A stretch of 64,000 nucleotides of DNA from Bradyrhizobium sp. 170 (GCF_023101085.1 NZ_CP064703.1:8592501-8656500), one strand, 5' to 3'. Positions 39,739-48,513 are shown, counted from the first letter of the stretch. Notes: generated by a model not told the origin, from the sequence alone. Translations and numbers: made by a program.

Positions 39739-39838
39739 ACCCCTATGCAAGGAGCCGGTGACCGCCGGCGTAATACTTTGCGAATTTTTCGAAAAAATTG
39801 ACATATCGGCAAATTAGCGGCACGACGCCGTCATCGCA
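39739..39838 (+). repeat. Dispersed ~100-bp repeat, right copy flanking the accessory cassette
   Basis: GACCCCTATGCAAGGAGCCG opens it, with GCCGGCGTA, TTCGAAAAAATTGAC and GGCACGACGCCGTCATCGC in the same order and orientation as at 34820-34920. It lies 55 nt after the IS target duplication and just before the stop of the DUF2652 gene. The two copies bracket the SDR-SDR-LysR-IS block. Confidence 0.65.
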
Positions 39839-39847
39839 GCGCATGCG

Positions 39848-40957
39848 CTAAGTGAACGCCGCGGTCTCCTCAGCTACCAACCGCTCCAGCGCGACTTTCG
39901 AGGCGCGTTGATCGCTAACCAGCTTCTTGGCCATGGCGAGCCGGGTGATCGTCCGCACCACCGCCGTCGCCACCGGGTTGGGACCTTCAGGCTTCGCGCA
40001 GCGCAACGAAAGATGCGTGCCACCGTTTTCAAGCGGCGTGAGCTCCGCCATCTGCCGAACGATGGCGCCCATCGGGAGCCGGATGTGCCAGGTGACGTAG
40101 TCGAACGGCCGCCAGTCGACGATATCGTGCACCGTCGAATCCTTGCCATGGGCGCAATGCTGCGTCGCTCCCGGCCCGATCCGCCCCCGGGCAAGCCCGG
40201 TCATCGTCATGCCGTCGATGCCGTGCTGCCAGCGGATCTTCTTCTCGATGTCCGTGACATAGGCCCAGGCAATCGCCGGCGGCACCGGCAGGTCACATTC
40301 CATCGATTCGAAAGCCAGTGGCTCGTCGGGCCGCACCACGACGCGGCGCGCCGCGCGCCATCGCGCAAAGATTGGGGCAAGATCGTAAACGTAACAAATC
40401 GTCTCGCCGAACTCGTCAAGGTTCTCGACATGACGGATCGCGCCCGCGAAGAAATCCGGCAGGCCGATTGCTTCTGCCGCCTGCTCCGTCACCAGCGCGT
40501 AGGCCTTGATGCCGGTCGCCGCCGTCACCGAATTCTTCATCAGCCGGTGCAGGCGGATCACCTCCGCTCCCTGCAATTCGGTGCGTCCCGCCATCTCCTG
40601 CGTGGCATAAGTGCCGTAATGCAGGAAGAACTTCAGGTCGAGCTGATTCATGTTGCGGCACGCGTTGCAGGTGCACGTCGTATTCAGGCGCATGGCGCCG
40701 AGCGTATTGGCAAAACTGCAATAGATGCGCTCGATCGCATCGAGCGGAAACTGGCGCTGCGGCAGATTCGCATCGGGCAGATAGGTCAGCGCCGCGTCGC
40801 CCTGCAGGTTGGACAGGATGATTGGCGCCTTGATCTCGGCAAAAATGCTCTTGAACAGCGCATCGAGAATTCCCTGCGCGTGCTCGAGCTCTGAGCGCGT
40901 GAGGAACATGGTGTAACCGGTAATATCGGCGACGAGCAGAAAGCCCTGTTGCGCCAT
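39848..40957 (-). CDS. DUF2652 domain fused to SRPBCC (polyketide-cyclase-like) domain
   Basis: 369 residues. The N-terminal half (about 4-195) opens FLLVADITGYTMFLTRSELE and LSNLQGDAALTYLPD, the DUF2652 pattern, which resembles the class III nucleotidyl-cyclase fold (DIxGYT metal region and a later GDA). A CTCNACRNMNQLDLKFF stretch has three Cys that might bind metal. The C-terminal half (about 215-369) is an SRPBCC lipid-binding fold: PVPPAIAWAYVTDIEKKIRW and DWRPFDYVTWHIRLPMGAIV. Cyclase activity is unproven. The ATG at 40957 is clear. It stands alone, divergent from the MFS gene. Confidence 0.8.
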   Translation of the reverse strand: MAQQGFLLVADITGYTMFLTRSELEHAQGILDALFKSIFAEIKAPIILSNLQGDAALTYLPDANLPQRQFPLDAIERIYCSFANTLGAMRLNTTCTCNACRNMNQLDLKFFLHYGTYATQEMAGRTELQGAEVIRLHRLMKNSVTAATGIKAYALVTEQAAEAIGLPDFFAGAIRHVENLDEFGETICYVYDLAPIFARWRAARRVVVRPDEPLAFESMECDLPVPPAIAWAYVTDIEKKIRWQHGIDGMTMTGLARGRIGPGATQHCAHGKDSTVHDIVDWRPFDYVTWHIRLPMGAIVRQMAELTPLENGGTHLSLRCAKPEGPNPVATAVVRTITRLAMAKKLVSDQRASKVALERLVAEETAAFT

Positions 40958-41124
40958 AGCATGTACTCACGGAGTATTACGACGCGTAATACGGCCAGTT
41001 TAGCAGAAAGTTGCGGCCCGCGCCGGAGAATGAGAGGTATTCCCGTCCCCGTCTTGCTCGGCGCGGGTCGATGAGCCACCATCCCCCTGCTCAGATCACA
41101 ACTACAAGAAGAGCGGGGAAACGC

Positions 41125-42360
41125 ATGAGCAAGCCATCTCGGTTCGACTACGGCTGGGTCGTCGTCGCTGTCGGCGCACTGATGACCTGCGTCGCGTTCG
41201 GGTCGATGTTGTCGCTGGCGGTTTTCCTGCAGCCGATTTCGCAAGACATGGGCTGGTCGCGCAGCGGCGTGTCGGCGGCGGCCACGATCGACTTTCTTGC
41301 CATGGGAGTGGCGGTATTTTTCTGGGGCGCGCTGTCCGACCGGTTCGGCACCCGGATCGTGGTGCTGTCGGGCACACTGCTGCTCGGCGCCGGGCTGATC
41401 GGGGCGAGCCAGGCCACCAGCCTGTGGCAGTTCCAGTTGACGTTCGGCGTCTTGATTGGCGTTGCGGCCGGCAGTTTCTATGCGCCGATGGTGGCGGCGG
41501 CGAGCGCCTGGATCGAACACCATCGCAGCCTCGCGGTTGCGCTGGTAACCGCCGGCATGGGGGTGTCGCCGCTCACGGTCGCTCCGTTTGCGAGCTGGCT
41601 GATCACGAGCTACGACTGGCGCACGGCGATGCTGGTGATCGGCATTGTCGCATTGGCGCTGTTGATTCCGGCTTCGTTGCTGGTGCGACAGCCGCCAGAG
41701 CCCTCGACACCTGCTGCCGCAAATGGGACCGGCGCACCTGACGGGCAGTGGACCGTCGCGCAGGCGCTGCGAACGCCACAATTCATCATCCTGGCAGGCG
41801 CGCATTTCGCCTGCTGCGCGGCGCATTCCGGGCCGATCTTCCACATGGTGAGCTACGCCATGATCTGCGGCATCGCGCCTTTGACCGCCGTCACGGTCTA
41901 CAGCCTCGCCGGCTTCTCCGGCCTCGGCGGCCGGCTGCTGCTCGGCGTGCTGGCCGATCGCTTCGGCGCCAAGCACGTTCTGGTCGGCGGCCTGTTCGTG
42001 CAAGCCTTGTCGATCGCCACCTTTCTCGCGGTCGGCCAACTCGGCGAATTCTACGCGCTGTCGGTGGTCTTCGGCCTCGCCTATGGCGGCGTGATGCCAC
42101 TCTACGCCGTACTGGTGCGTGAATATTTCGGCGTGCGCATCATGGGCAGCATGTTCGGCGCCGTCTCCGCCTTCGCCAGCCTCGGCATGGCGCTGGGGCC
42201 GTTGGCCGGCGGATGGGTATTCGACACCTTCCACGCCTACAACTGGCTCTATGTCGGCTCCTTCGCCATCGGCATCGCCGCCGTCGCCGTGGCGCTAAGC
42301 TTCCCGTCGGCCAGTCGGCCGTCGCAACCGTCGCTCGATCTGGGGCGGGCGACGGCGTGA
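41125..42360 (+). CDS. MFS transporter
   Basis: 411 residues from the ATG at 41125 (MSKPSRFDYGWVVVAVGALM) with GAGCGGGGA upstream. There are twelve predicted membrane segments. The FDYGWVVV opening and the loop 2-3 motif GALSDRFGTRIVVL fit the monocarboxylate/oxalate-formate-antiporter-like group of MFS. Substrate is probably an organic acid but cannot be assigned. The following acyl-CoA-dehydrogenase-like gene, 91 nt on, may use the imported compound. Confidence 0.87.
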   Translation: MSKPSRFDYGWVVVAVGALMTCVAFGSMLSLAVFLQPISQDMGWSRSGVSAAATIDFLAMGVAVFFWGALSDRFGTRIVVLSGTLLLGAGLIGASQATSLWQFQLTFGVLIGVAAGSFYAPMVAAASAWIEHHRSLAVALVTAGMGVSPLTVAPFASWLITSYDWRTAMLVIGIVALALLIPASLLVRQPPEPSTPAAANGTGAPDGQWTVAQALRTPQFIILAGAHFACCAAHSGPIFHMVSYAMICGIAPLTAVTVYSLAGFSGLGGRLLLGVLADRFGAKHVLVGGLFVQALSIATFLAVGQLGEFYALSVVFGLAYGGVMPLYAVLVREYFGVRIMGSMFGAVSAFASLGMALGPLAGGWVFDTFHAYNWLYVGSFAIGIAAVAVALSFPSASRPSQPSLDLGRATA

Positions 42361-42365
42361 AGCAG

Positions 42366-42388
42366 CAAGGCGGCCCCTCGCCGCCTTG
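42366..42388 (+). terminator. GC-rich hairpin after the MFS gene
   Basis: CAAGGCGGC-CCCTC-GCCGCCTTG forms a perfect 9-bp stem 5 nt after the stop. There is no U-tract, so it may protect the mRNA 3' end or pause transcription rather than terminate. Confidence 0.4.
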
Positions 42389-42451
42389 ATCGACGGCCGT
42401 GGATAGGCCACCATCTCGCTCGCGCAAAAACAAGAGGATGCGAGGAAGCGC

Positions 42452-43624
42452 ATGAACAAGCCGCCGGGCATCGACCTCGTGGAGCGCGCGAAGGCGCTTG
42501 CTCCCTTGATCATGCGCGAAGCCGACGAGATCGAGCGGACGCGGCGGCTGACATCCGCGGTGACACAGGCGCTGATCGAGAACGGGCTTTACCGCGCGCT
42601 GCTGCCGAAGAGCTTTGGCGGCATCGAGGCTTCGCTGGAAGCGTTCATGCAGATGCAGGAGGAAGTCGCCAAGGCCGACGCCTCGACCGCGTGGTGCCTT
42701 GGCCAGTGCAGCGTCTGCGCGATGACCGCGGCCTATCTCGATCCTGATGCGGCCAACGAGATCTTCAACGTCGCGCCCGGCATTCTGGCCTGGGGCGCGA
42801 TCAATCATGAAGTGCAGGCCGTTCCGGGCGGCTACAAGGCCAGCGCGCGCTGGGATTTCGCCTCCGGTTCGCGGCAGGCAAGCTGGCTCGGCGCCCATGT
42901 CCGCGTCGTCGAGGCCGACGGCACGCCGCGGCGCAAGCCGGATGGCGCGCCGGAGATCCGCACCATCCTGTTTCCGGTGACCAGCGCCACGATGTACGAC
43001 GTCTGGGACGTGATCGGACTGCGGGGTACCGGTACCGATTCCTATTCGGTCGACAATCTGTTCATCCCTGAAAAATTTGCAGCGCTTCGCGACGAACCCC
43101 AGGCGCGGCGCGAAAACGGGCCGCTGTACAAGCTCTCCACCAACATGGTGTTCGGCATGGGCTTTGCGGCAACCTCGCTCGGCGTCGCCCGCGCGACGCT
43201 TGATGCAGCGATCGACCTTGCCCGCGCCAAGACGCCGCAGGCGCAAAAGGCGATGCGCGACAACAATTCCGTGCAGGGATTGATCGGCCGCACCGAGGCG
43301 AGCCTGCGTGCCGCGCGCGCCTACCTCTACGCGACCGCCGCCGAAGTCTGGCAGGACCTTTCGCGCGGCGAGGCCATCACCGAAGCGCATCGCATCGCGC
43401 TTCGCATCGCCACCACCTGGACCATCCATCAATCGGCGGCCGTGGTCGACACCGCCTATCACATGGCCGGCGCCACCGCCGTGTTCAACGCCAACAAGTT
43501 CGAGCGCCGCTTTCGCGACATGCATGCGATCGCACAGCAGATCCAGGGCCGCGACGCCCATTACGAAGATGCCGGCAAGGCGATCCTGTCAGGCAATCTC
43601 GATACGCCGCCGACGGCGCGTTGA
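42452..43624 (+). CDS. Acyl-CoA dehydrogenase-fold flavoprotein (hydroxylase-type)
   Basis: 390 residues. The N-terminal helical domain opens ERAKALAPLIMREADEIERT then RTRRLTSAVTQALIENGLYRA and LLPKSFGG; a mid beta-domain has DVWDVIGLRGTGTDSYSVDN; and the C-terminal helices include HRIALRIATTWTIHQSAAVV and RFRDMHAIAQQIQGRDAHYE. The AxGDMHxxxQ-like ending (RDMHAIAQQIQG) is characteristic of the flavin-dependent monooxygenases (DszC/HsaA-like) in this superfamily rather than of beta-oxidation enzymes. Likely an FMNH2-dependent hydroxylase; substrate unknown. The ATG at 42452 follows GAGGATGCGAGGAAGCGC. Confidence 0.85.
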   Translation: MNKPPGIDLVERAKALAPLIMREADEIERTRRLTSAVTQALIENGLYRALLPKSFGGIEASLEAFMQMQEEVAKADASTAWCLGQCSVCAMTAAYLDPDAANEIFNVAPGILAWGAINHEVQAVPGGYKASARWDFASGSRQASWLGAHVRVVEADGTPRRKPDGAPEIRTILFPVTSATMYDVWDVIGLRGTGTDSYSVDNLFIPEKFAALRDEPQARRENGPLYKLSTNMVFGMGFAATSLGVARATLDAAIDLARAKTPQAQKAMRDNNSVQGLIGRTEASLRAARAYLYATAAEVWQDLSRGEAITEAHRIALRIATTWTIHQSAAVVDTAYHMAGATAVFNANKFERRFRDMHAIAQQIQGRDAHYEDAGKAILSGNLDTPPTAR

Positions 43625-43661
43625 GATAGTCATCCCGGCTCGCGCCGAGAAGGCCCCGCCC

Positions 43662-43686
43662 GGAACCCCGTTGCAAGCTCTGCGTT
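43662..43686 (+). promoter_or_regulatory. EcfG-type general stress promoter
   Basis: GGAAC (43662-43666), a 16-nt spacer and CGTT (43683-43686) match the alphaproteobacterial EcfG/SigT consensus GGAAC-N16/17-CGTT exactly. The -10 element is 37 nt before the ATG of the 43724 gene, allowing a short leader. Confidence 0.75.
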
Positions 43687-43723
43687 GCTTTTCCAATAGC
43701 CGCAACAACGAGGGAGATACGGC

Positions 43724-44122
43724 ATGCCCCGCGGTGACAAGTCCAGCTATACGAACAAGCAGAAACGCAAGGCCGAACATATCGAGGAAGGCTACGAGAA
43801 GCGCGGCGTCAGCAAGGATGAAGCCGAGCGGCGCGCATGGGCGACCGTCAACAAGGAAACCGGCGGCGGCAACAAGAGCGGCTCCGGCCGCGGCGTGAAG
43901 GATACCAATGTCGCGGCGAAGAAGGGCGGCCGAATCGGTGGGCCGCGCGGCGGCAAGGCCGCTGCACGCCGACCGGCGGCGGCACGATCGCGCTCCGCCA
44001 AGAAGGCCGCTGCAACACGGAAGCGCAATGCTGCAGCGAGATCGAGCGCACGAAAGACGGCACGATCCGGTGCACGCAAGACGGCACGGTCGGGTGCGCG
44101 CAAGTCCGCACGGAAGCGCTAA
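43724..44122 (+). CDS. 'Plasmid stabilization'-type small protein with histone H1-like tail
   Basis: 132 residues. Residues 1-48 (RGDKSSYTNKQKRKAEHIEE then GYEKRGVSKDEAERRAWATV) match a small family often annotated 'plasmid stabilization protein', although no stability role is established. The remaining ~80 residues are Lys/Arg/Ala/Gly-rich with repeats of ARKTARSG, like histone H1 or phasin-type DNA-compacting tails, so nucleic-acid binding is likely. The perfect EcfG promoter upstream suggests induction in the general stress response. The ATG at 43724 follows GAGGGAGATACGGC. Confidence 0.8.
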   Translation: MPRGDKSSYTNKQKRKAEHIEEGYEKRGVSKDEAERRAWATVNKETGGGNKSGSGRGVKDTNVAAKKGGRIGGPRGGKAAARRPAAARSRSAKKAAATRKRNAAARSSARKTARSGARKTARSGARKSARKR

Positions 44123-44195
44123 CCGCCGCTAGTCGCTTCCGGCTGTCGGTCCGTGCTATGGGTTGTGCAAGCAGCTGATATGCACGGAAAGACGA

Positions 44196-44675
44196 ATGAA
44201 GAAGCCGACAGGGAAGAAAGCCGCAAAGCGCGCCGTCGCGCGGCCGCGCGGGCGTTTTGCAGAGCCCGCGGTGGATGCGATCTTCAGCGCCTACCCCACC
44301 CCGGTCAAAGCCCGACTGCTGGCGCTGCGCCGGCTGATCTTCGATACCGCTGACACCACCGAAGGCGTCGGCGCGCTGGAAGAGACGCTGAAATGGGGGC
44401 AGCCGAGCTATCTCACGACCGGGAGCGAGAGCGGCAGCACGATCCGGATCGACCAGGTGAAGGCGGAAGCCGGCCGGTACGCGGTCTATTTCCACTGCCA
44501 GACCGATCTGGTCGAGACTCTTCGCGAGCTCTATCCGGAACTGCGCTATGGCGGCAACCGCAGCATTCTGCTCGACGCCGGCGAGAAGCTGCCCGAGAAA
44601 GCGCTGCGCCACTGCGTGGCGCTCGCGCTGACGTATCATTTGAGGAAGCGGAAGGCGGCCAATAGACGCGCGTAG
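44196..44675 (+). CDS. DUF1801 domain-containing protein
   Basis: 159 residues from the ATG at 44196 (MKKPTGKKAAKRAVARPRGR). A basic N-terminal tail precedes the YdhG/DUF1801 fold: VDAIFSAYPTPVKARLLALR, ETLKWGQPSYLT, GRYAVYFHCQTDL and SILLDAGEKLPEKALRHCVA. Function is unknown; the KWGQPSY motif is diagnostic. Its TAG stop is the first TAG of repeat family A (gTAGcccgg), so the last residue and stop border repeat sequence. Confidence 0.85.
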   Translation: MKKPTGKKAAKRAVARPRGRFAEPAVDAIFSAYPTPVKARLLALRRLIFDTADTTEGVGALEETLKWGQPSYLTTGSESGSTIRIDQVKAEAGRYAVYFHCQTDLVETLRELYPELRYGGNRSILLDAGEKLPEKALRHCVALALTYHLRKRKAANRRA

Positions 44676-44788
44676 CCCGGATGGAGCGAAGCGAAATCCG
44701 GGACAGCGTTATCAGCGGACTTACCCCGGATTGCGCGGAGCCTGTCATCGGGCGCGCATTCGCGCGACCCGTTGGCTCCATCCGGGCT
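44672..44788. repeat. Palindromic intergenic repeat family A, copy 2
   Basis: GTAGCCCGGATGGAGCGAAG at the left and GGCTCCATCCGGGCTAC at the right. The centre is longer and more diverged than at 5633-5717, including an extra inverted CGGGCGCGCATTCGCGCGACCCG hairpin. It fills the whole gap between the convergent DUF1801 and EAL genes and overlaps the DUF1801 stop codon. Confidence 0.82.
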
Positions 44789-44798
44789 ACGCTTGCGA

Positions 44799-47009
44799 CT
44801 AAGCCACCAGCGCCGCACCTGCCGGCGAGCTCCAGTTGCCCTGCGTCTTCAACATGCCCACGATCTCCGCATTGGGCCGCGCGCGGCTGAACAGAAAGCC
44901 CTGCCCCTCGTGGCATCCCTCGTTGCGCAGGCAGTTTACTTCGGCTTCGGTCTCGACGCCTTCCGCCGTGATGGTGACGCCCAGGCCCTTGCCGAGACTG
45001 ATGATTGAACGCACGATCGCCTGCGCGTCGGGGTTGGCGGCGAGGTCGCGCACGAAAGACTGGTCGATCTTGATCTTGTCGAACGGAAAGCTGCGCAGAT
45101 AGCTCAGGCTGGAATAGCCGGTGCCGAAATCATCCATCGAGATGCGAACACCGAGCGCGCGCAGCGCATGCAGGGTCGCCAGCACCTCGCTGCTCTTTTC
45201 CAGGAGCAGCGTCTCCGTGATCTCGAGTTCCAGGCGCTTCGCCGGCAGGCCGGACTGCTTCAGCGTATCCGTTACCAGCGACAGCAGATTGCCGAGGCGG
45301 AACTGCAGCGGTGACAGATTGACTGCGACGTGGACGTCGTCGGGCCATTGCGCCGCATCCGTGCAGGCGCGACGCAGCATCAAGCCGCCGACGGCGTTGA
45401 TCAGTCCGGTTTCCTCCGCAACGGGGATGAATTCGGCCGGCGAGATCATGCCGCGCTCGGGATGCGGCCAGCGCACCAGCGCTTCGAAGCCGGTGATGCG
45501 CCCGCTCGAAAGATCGACCAGCGGCTGGTAATAGGGCCGCAGCGTATCGCCCTGGACGGCCACGCGCAGCTCGGTTTCGATCTTGCGGCGGGTCTGGGCG
45601 CGCGCGTCCATTCCGGCCTCGAAGAACGAGAATGTGCCGCGAGAATCGTTCTTGGCCCGCGACAATGCAAGGTCGGCGTTCTTCAAAAGCTTCTCGGATT
45701 CATCGCCGTCGCCGGGCGACACCGCAATGCCGATGCTGGCGCCGATCACGACGGAATGCCCGTCCAGAAGATAGGGATCGCCGATGGCGTCCAGGAGGCG
45801 CCTCGCCAGGAACGCCGCATCCTCAGGCCGCGTCACCCCGCTCTGGACGATTGCGAATTCGTCGGAGTTGAGCCGGGCCAGCACATCGTCGTCGCGCAGC
45901 ATCGACCGCAATCGCTTGCCGACGCCGCGCAGGAGCTTGTCGCCGATGCCATGGCCGAGCGTATCGTTGACCGCCTTGAAATGGTCGAGGCCGAGCACGA
46001 GCACCGCCACCTGCTCGGCGTTGCGGCGCGTGCGCAGCAGGATGTCGTCCATCTGCTGACCCAGCAAATTGCGGTTCGGCAGCCCGGTCAGGCCGTCATG
46101 CTGGGCCATGAAAGTCAGGCGCGCCTCGGCGCGTTTGCGTTCGGTGGTGTCCATCAGCGCCAGCAGGATCGCAGGCCGATCGCCGTAAACGAGCTGGCGT
46201 GAATAGATCGCCAGATCGATCAGCGTGCCGTCGGCCCGGACATGCTTCCAGGTGCGGGCAGCGCGCTCGTCGCCGGTCCATGGCAGTTCGGCGTCGAAGG
46301 CCTGCAGGCTGCGGATCGTCAGCTTCTCGAATTCGCTGCGGCTGTAACCATAGTGCTGGATCGCAGCGTCGTTGACGGCGAGAATACGTTCGTCACCCAG
46401 CGCGCAGACGATCATCGGAACCGGATTGCTCTCGAACAGCAGCCGGAACGAGGCCTCCCGCTGTTTCAACTCGGTGATATCGACGCGCAGACCGATGATG
46501 CCGCCATCCTCGGTCAGGCGTTCATCGACCAGGATGACGCGGCCGTCGGCCAGCGTCTGCTCATGCCGCTCGCCGGGTTGGTACAGCTTCTTGAGCCGCG
46601 CGGCGATCCATTCTTCCTCGCGCCCGATTGCCTCCGGATAATCGCCGCGCGCGACGCCGACGCGGATCGTATCTTCCAGCCGTGCGCCCGGCTTGAACAG
46701 GTCCGCACTGCGGCCGTACATCTCCGCATATTTCTTGTTCCAGAGAATATAGCGGCCTTCGGCATCGAGAAACACGACGCCCTGTGGCAGGATATCGATC
46801 GCCTCCCGCAAACGCTCGTGCGATTTGCGCGCCTCCGCAAGCGCTGCGTCGACCTCGGTGCGCTTGCGCGCGATCTCTCCGGCCGCAGCGGGCGGGCAAC
46901 GCCCGCGTTTGGCGGGAGGCTTGGGCGCGGATTTTACCGGACGACCGCGAAAGCGGACAATCGCCGCCTGCCTGGGCTTCCCTAATGTTGTTCGCTTCTT
47001 CGTCGACAT
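44799..47009 (-). CDS. PAS-PAS-GGDEF-EAL protein with degenerate GGDEF motif
   Basis: 736 residues from the ATG at 47009 (MSTKKRTTLGKPRQAAIVRF). A basic N-terminus and coiled segment (about 45-75) precede a PAS domain (EAIDILPQGVVFLDAEGRYI), a second PAS (LLFESNPVPMIVC), a GGDEF domain (about 300-470) and an EAL domain (about 485-730). The GGDEF signature reads NSDEF near 380, so cyclase activity is doubtful, though the I-site RDDD is kept. The EAL site looks complete: FEALVRW, NLSPLQFR, ELEITET, DDFGTGYSSL and AEGVET. Predicted to be a cytosolic c-di-GMP phosphodiesterase tuned by PAS input. Confidence 0.92.
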   Translation of the reverse strand: MSTKKRTTLGKPRQAAIVRFRGRPVKSAPKPPAKRGRCPPAAAGEIARKRTEVDAALAEARKSHERLREAIDILPQGVVFLDAEGRYILWNKKYAEMYGRSADLFKPGARLEDTIRVGVARGDYPEAIGREEEWIAARLKKLYQPGERHEQTLADGRVILVDERLTEDGGIIGLRVDITELKQREASFRLLFESNPVPMIVCALGDERILAVNDAAIQHYGYSRSEFEKLTIRSLQAFDAELPWTGDERAARTWKHVRADGTLIDLAIYSRQLVYGDRPAILLALMDTTERKRAEARLTFMAQHDGLTGLPNRNLLGQQMDDILLRTRRNAEQVAVLVLGLDHFKAVNDTLGHGIGDKLLRGVGKRLRSMLRDDDVLARLNSDEFAIVQSGVTRPEDAAFLARRLLDAIGDPYLLDGHSVVIGASIGIAVSPGDGDESEKLLKNADLALSRAKNDSRGTFSFFEAGMDARAQTRRKIETELRVAVQGDTLRPYYQPLVDLSSGRITGFEALVRWPHPERGMISPAEFIPVAEETGLINAVGGLMLRRACTDAAQWPDDVHVAVNLSPLQFRLGNLLSLVTDTLKQSGLPAKRLELEITETLLLEKSSEVLATLHALRALGVRISMDDFGTGYSSLSYLRSFPFDKIKIDQSFVRDLAANPDAQAIVRSIISLGKGLGVTITAEGVETEAEVNCLRNEGCHEGQGFLFSRARPNAEIVGMLKTQGNWSSPAGAALVA

Positions 47010-47328
47010 CGCTAGGCCTACCCCGCGCATTGCTGCGGACGATGTTTGCAGAAAAGTGTCTGAAAAAAAGGTATCTCTTGCCGCATAAAGGGCCCATGCG
47101 CGCCCCACATTCATTGCTCACCGGAAAGGCGGGCGCACGCTCTGCGTGTATCGCTTTTGACGAAAATCGCAAGTTTGCAGGTCAAAATCGTCGCGCTCGC
47201 GCGGCAGGCGTGCGACGCGCGTCCCGGATGCACAAGGAATGCGCGAAATGCCGCGCGTGCGCATGAGTATAGGTCAACGATCGACAGGGTTATCGCGCGG
47301 TTAAGGACGGTGGCGGCATAGCGCCCGT
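47010..47328. other. Non-coding interval upstream of the EAL gene
   Basis: 319 nt between the EAL start and the stop of the FAD monooxygenase gene, both on the minus strand. It should carry the EAL promoter. Short frames here lack SD sites and family features. I see no repeat, hairpin with U-tract or RNA gene. Confidence 0.55.
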
Positions 47329-48513
47329 TCAACCCAAAGCAGCCGCCGCGGCTTGCGCTTCCGGCACGACGTCGTGGTCGTAAAGCCGCCTGCGGAACGC
47401 CGCATGCGCTGCGATCTCGGCATCGCGAACGCCGAGATCGGCATAGGAGGAGTCGTAGCGCATGCCATTCTCGCGCGCACCGCGCTGAACCGCCGCCACC
47501 CGCTCACGGCGCAGCCGCTCATACGCAAGCAGCGCCGCCGGTACGCTGGCGCGCTCGGTACGCGCCAGAATTGTCGCCAGCGCCATGCCGTCCTCGATCG
47601 ACTGATTGGCGCCCTGGCCGAGATGCGGCAGCATCGGATGCGCGGCATCGCCGAGCAGCGTCAAGCGGCCACGCGTCCATGTCGGCAGCGGCTCGCGGTC
47701 GTACAGCGCCCATCGGAATGTCTTTTCGACCTGGCCCAGCAGAGTCCCGATGCGCGGGTCCCATCCCCAAAACTCGCGGCGCAGCACATCGGGATCTCCG
47801 GGCGCTGACCAGGATTCCTTCATTTCCGCATCGGCCGGCACGAAGCCGACATAGTTGATGAGCTCGCCCGATCGCACCGGAAAGCTGAGGAAATGTTTTC
47901 CCTTGCCGAGCCACATCTGCCAGCAATCGGTCGGCCAGTGCGGAATGCGCCGATGCGGCAGCACGCCGCGATAGGCGACGGACCCGTGGAAGACCGGCCG
48001 CGACGGCGGCGCGGCATAGTGCCGGAGCTCGGAGTGAATGCCATCCGCCGCGATGACGACGTCACCTTCGGCCACCGCACCATTGGCGAACGACACCCGC
48101 GCGATCTCGCCGGCCTGCTCAAGGCCTGTGCCGCGATGTCCCGTGCGCACCACGCCCGGCGGCAATGCGCTCGCCAGGATCTCGACGAGATCGGCGCGAT
48201 GCATGCCGAAGGTGGCGTTCCAGCCCGCGGAGTCCGTCACCTGGACCGGGGCTATCGGCGCACCGTCGTGGCGAAAATAGTGTGAACCGTGGCCGACCCT
48301 GGCGCCCCATCGTTCCACCTGATGTCCAAGGCCTACCCGCTGCAATTGCCGCACGCTGTTCGGCGTCAGGAATACCCCTGCGCCGACCTCGCCGAGCGCA
48401 GGTGCCTGCTCATAGACGGAAACATCGAAGCCACGGGCGATCAGCGCGTTCGCGGCGAACAGCCCGCCAATTCCGCCTCCAATGATCACGACAGTGAGCT
48501 GCGGCTGCGTCAT
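47329..48513 (-). CDS. FAD-dependent aromatic monooxygenase (salicylate hydroxylase-like)
   Basis: 394 residues from the ATG at 48513 (MTQPQLTVVIIGGGIGGLFA). Group A flavoprotein monooxygenase: the N-terminal GxGxxG reads GGGIGGLFAANAL, the DG motif reads DVVIAADGIHSELR and the second FAD motif reads LLGDAAHPMLPHLGQGANQS. It hydroxylates an aromatic ring using NAD(P)H and O2; 3- or 6-hydroxybenzoate, salicylate or similar are possible substrates. It is divergent from the Bug-type binding protein across 117 nt, suggesting joint use in aromatic or organic-acid catabolism. Confidence 0.88.
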   Translation of the reverse strand: MTQPQLTVVIIGGGIGGLFAANALIARGFDVSVYEQAPALGEVGAGVFLTPNSVRQLQRVGLGHQVERWGARVGHGSHYFRHDGAPIAPVQVTDSAGWNATFGMHRADLVEILASALPPGVVRTGHRGTGLEQAGEIARVSFANGAVAEGDVVIAADGIHSELRHYAAPPSRPVFHGSVAYRGVLPHRRIPHWPTDCWQMWLGKGKHFLSFPVRSGELINYVGFVPADAEMKESWSAPGDPDVLRREFWGWDPRIGTLLGQVEKTFRWALYDREPLPTWTRGRLTLLGDAAHPMLPHLGQGANQSIEDGMALATILARTERASVPAALLAYERLRRERVAAVQRGARENGMRYDSSYADLGVRDAEIAAHAAFRRRLYDHDVVPEAQAAAAALG

